Positions 6,036 through 6,536 of a stretch of 6,536 bases of DNA are shown here, in pieces (position 1 is the first letter of the stretch; each line of letters begins with the position of its first letter). Under the pieces are notes generated by a model. It saw nothing but the letters and a program-made list of their open reading frames with translations, was not told where the DNA came from and ran no database searches. The stretch is taken from positions 1-6,536 of the forward strand of contig JBBIVP010000122.1 in NCBI GenBank assembly GCA_037439705.1, written 5' to 3'. A program made the position numbers and the translations under genes. The stretch is from JBBIVP01 sp037439705 [NCBI: bacterium]. GTDB lineage: Bacteria > JBBIVP01.

Positions 6036-6536
6036 CTTTCTTTTCTACCTTTTTAGAAACAACTACAAGAGATGGTCTCAGAACCCTTGTTTTATACATA
6101 TAACCTTTCTGATATTCCTGAATTACAATTCCCTCTTCTCCATCAGTTATTCTTTCTTCAACAACTTCATGATAATACGGGTCAAATTTTTTGCCAAGAG
6201 CTTCTATTGGTTTCACTCCATATTTATCAAGGAGGCTCAAAATTTGTTTATAAATTAGTTCTACGCCATCAATTATTGATGAAATGTTTTGGTTTTCTTT
6301 CATAAAGTTTAATGCCCTTTCAAAGTTGTCAACAATTGGAAGGATATCTTTAAGTATGGCTTCATTTCCATATTCTATAAATTCCTCCTTTTCCCTTTGA
6401 ACCCTTTTCTTATAGTTCTCAAAATCCGCAGTCGTTCTTACCCAGTTGTCATAGTATTCCTCACATTTCTTTTTTAATTCCTCAATTTCAATCGTTAAGT
6501 TTTTAATCTCTTCTTCGGGCAGAGTTTTAGCCTCTT
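6013..6536 (-). CDS. grpE: Nucleotide exchange factor GrpE (N-terminus cut by window edge)
   Basis: GrpE dimers pry ADP from DnaK and so reset the chaperone cycle. The frame is open from the right edge to the TGA at 6015-6013, giving 173 visible residues; the annotated portion is therefore 5'-partial, and an ATG at 6303 is only internal. The visible start EEEIKNLTIEIEELKKKCEE is part of the long dimerising helix, followed by the family hallmark WVRTTADFENYKKRVQREKE and LPIVDNFERALNF. The C-terminal beta domain that contacts DnaK contains YGVKPIEALGKKFDPYYHEV and the signature EYQKGYMYKTRVLRPSLVVV. It ends in a short charged tail, KKVEKKDEQDNRD. The usual length is about 180-210, so perhaps a few tens of N-terminal residues are missing. 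The last 23 bases overlap the start of dnaK in another frame, which suggests coupled translation. The operon promoter and any CIRCE element or hrcA would lie beyond the right edge. Confidence 0.95.
   Translation of the reverse strand, partial: EAKTLPEEEIKNLTIEIEELKKKCEEYYDNWVRTTADFENYKKRVQREKEEFIEYGNEAILKDILPIVDNFERALNFMKENQNISSIIDGVELIYKQILSLLDKYGVKPIEALGKKFDPYYHEVVEERITDGEEGIVIQEYQKGYMYKTRVLRPSLVVVSKKVEKKDEQDNRD
6036..6050 (-). promoter_or_regulatory. Weak ribosome binding region of dnaK, inside grpE
   Basis: On the minus strand AGGTAGAAAAGAAAG precedes the dnaK ATG (6035). AGGT is the best anti-SD match but sits 11 bases away, and the closer purine-rich AAAGAAAG is a poor match. Coupling with overlapping grpE translation is the likelier way initiation is secured. 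Confidence 0.4.

Noticed and set aside
5872-6258. Plus-strand open frame of 128 codons over the dnaK start and grpE
   Set aside because: Antisense to two conserved genes; Phe/Ser/Ile-rich translation is the usual shadow of Lys/Glu-rich coding DNA.
6036-6536. CIRCE or heat-shock promoter for the chaperone operon
   Set aside because: No TTAGCACTC/GAGTGCTAA inverted repeat is visible; the region is grpE coding sequence, and the operon's 5' end is outside the window.

Overview
The window is AT-rich bacterial DNA holding two compact housekeeping operons that point at each other. On the plus strand, bases 259-3083 carry a three-gene short-chain acyl-CoA module: acetyl-CoA acetyltransferase (thiolase), 3-hydroxybutyryl-CoA dehydrogenase (hbd) and enoyl-CoA hydratase/crotonase (crt). 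On the minus strand, bases 6536-3123 carry the Hsp70 chaperone module in the order grpE-dnaK-dnaJ, with grpE cut by the right edge. The operons converge tail to tail across 39 bases (3084-3122). Bases 1-258 hold no confidently called gene; they contain a possible edge fragment, a direct repeat and weak promoter candidates.

The three acyl-CoA enzymes catalyse consecutive steps: 2 acetyl-CoA to acetoacetyl-CoA, to 3-hydroxybutyryl-CoA, to crotonyl-CoA, or the reverse during oxidation of C4 acyl-CoAs. All the catalytic residues I could check are present, so each enzyme is probably active. The genes are almost touching (10-base and 1-base gaps), and each has a strong GGAGG ribosome binding site 5-6 bases before its ATG. 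The butyryl-CoA dehydrogenase and electron-transfer flavoprotein genes that often accompany this module are not in the window, so the direction of flux cannot be read from it.

The chaperone genes form the classical machine: DnaJ delivers clients and stimulates DnaK ATPase, and GrpE exchanges nucleotide. They are tightly coupled: grpE and dnaK overlap by 23 bases, and dnaK and dnaJ are 6 bases apart. Three features are mildly unusual: DnaK lacks the usual disordered C-terminal tail, DnaJ has a short glycine-poor G/F region, and dnaJ lies in the same reading frame as dnaK, separated only by one UGA and two codons.

The source is a bacterium. DnaK has the NBD layout, close in numbering to E. coli, that is typical of Gram-negative-type DnaK. 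Frequent AGA/AGG arginine codons and many Lys/Glu residues would fit an AT-rich, perhaps anaerobic or thermophilic lineage, possibly an uncultured phylum. That is inference, and I cannot assign a taxon. I found no mobile element, CRISPR array, RNA gene or clearly new system; most of the window is ordinary core gene content.
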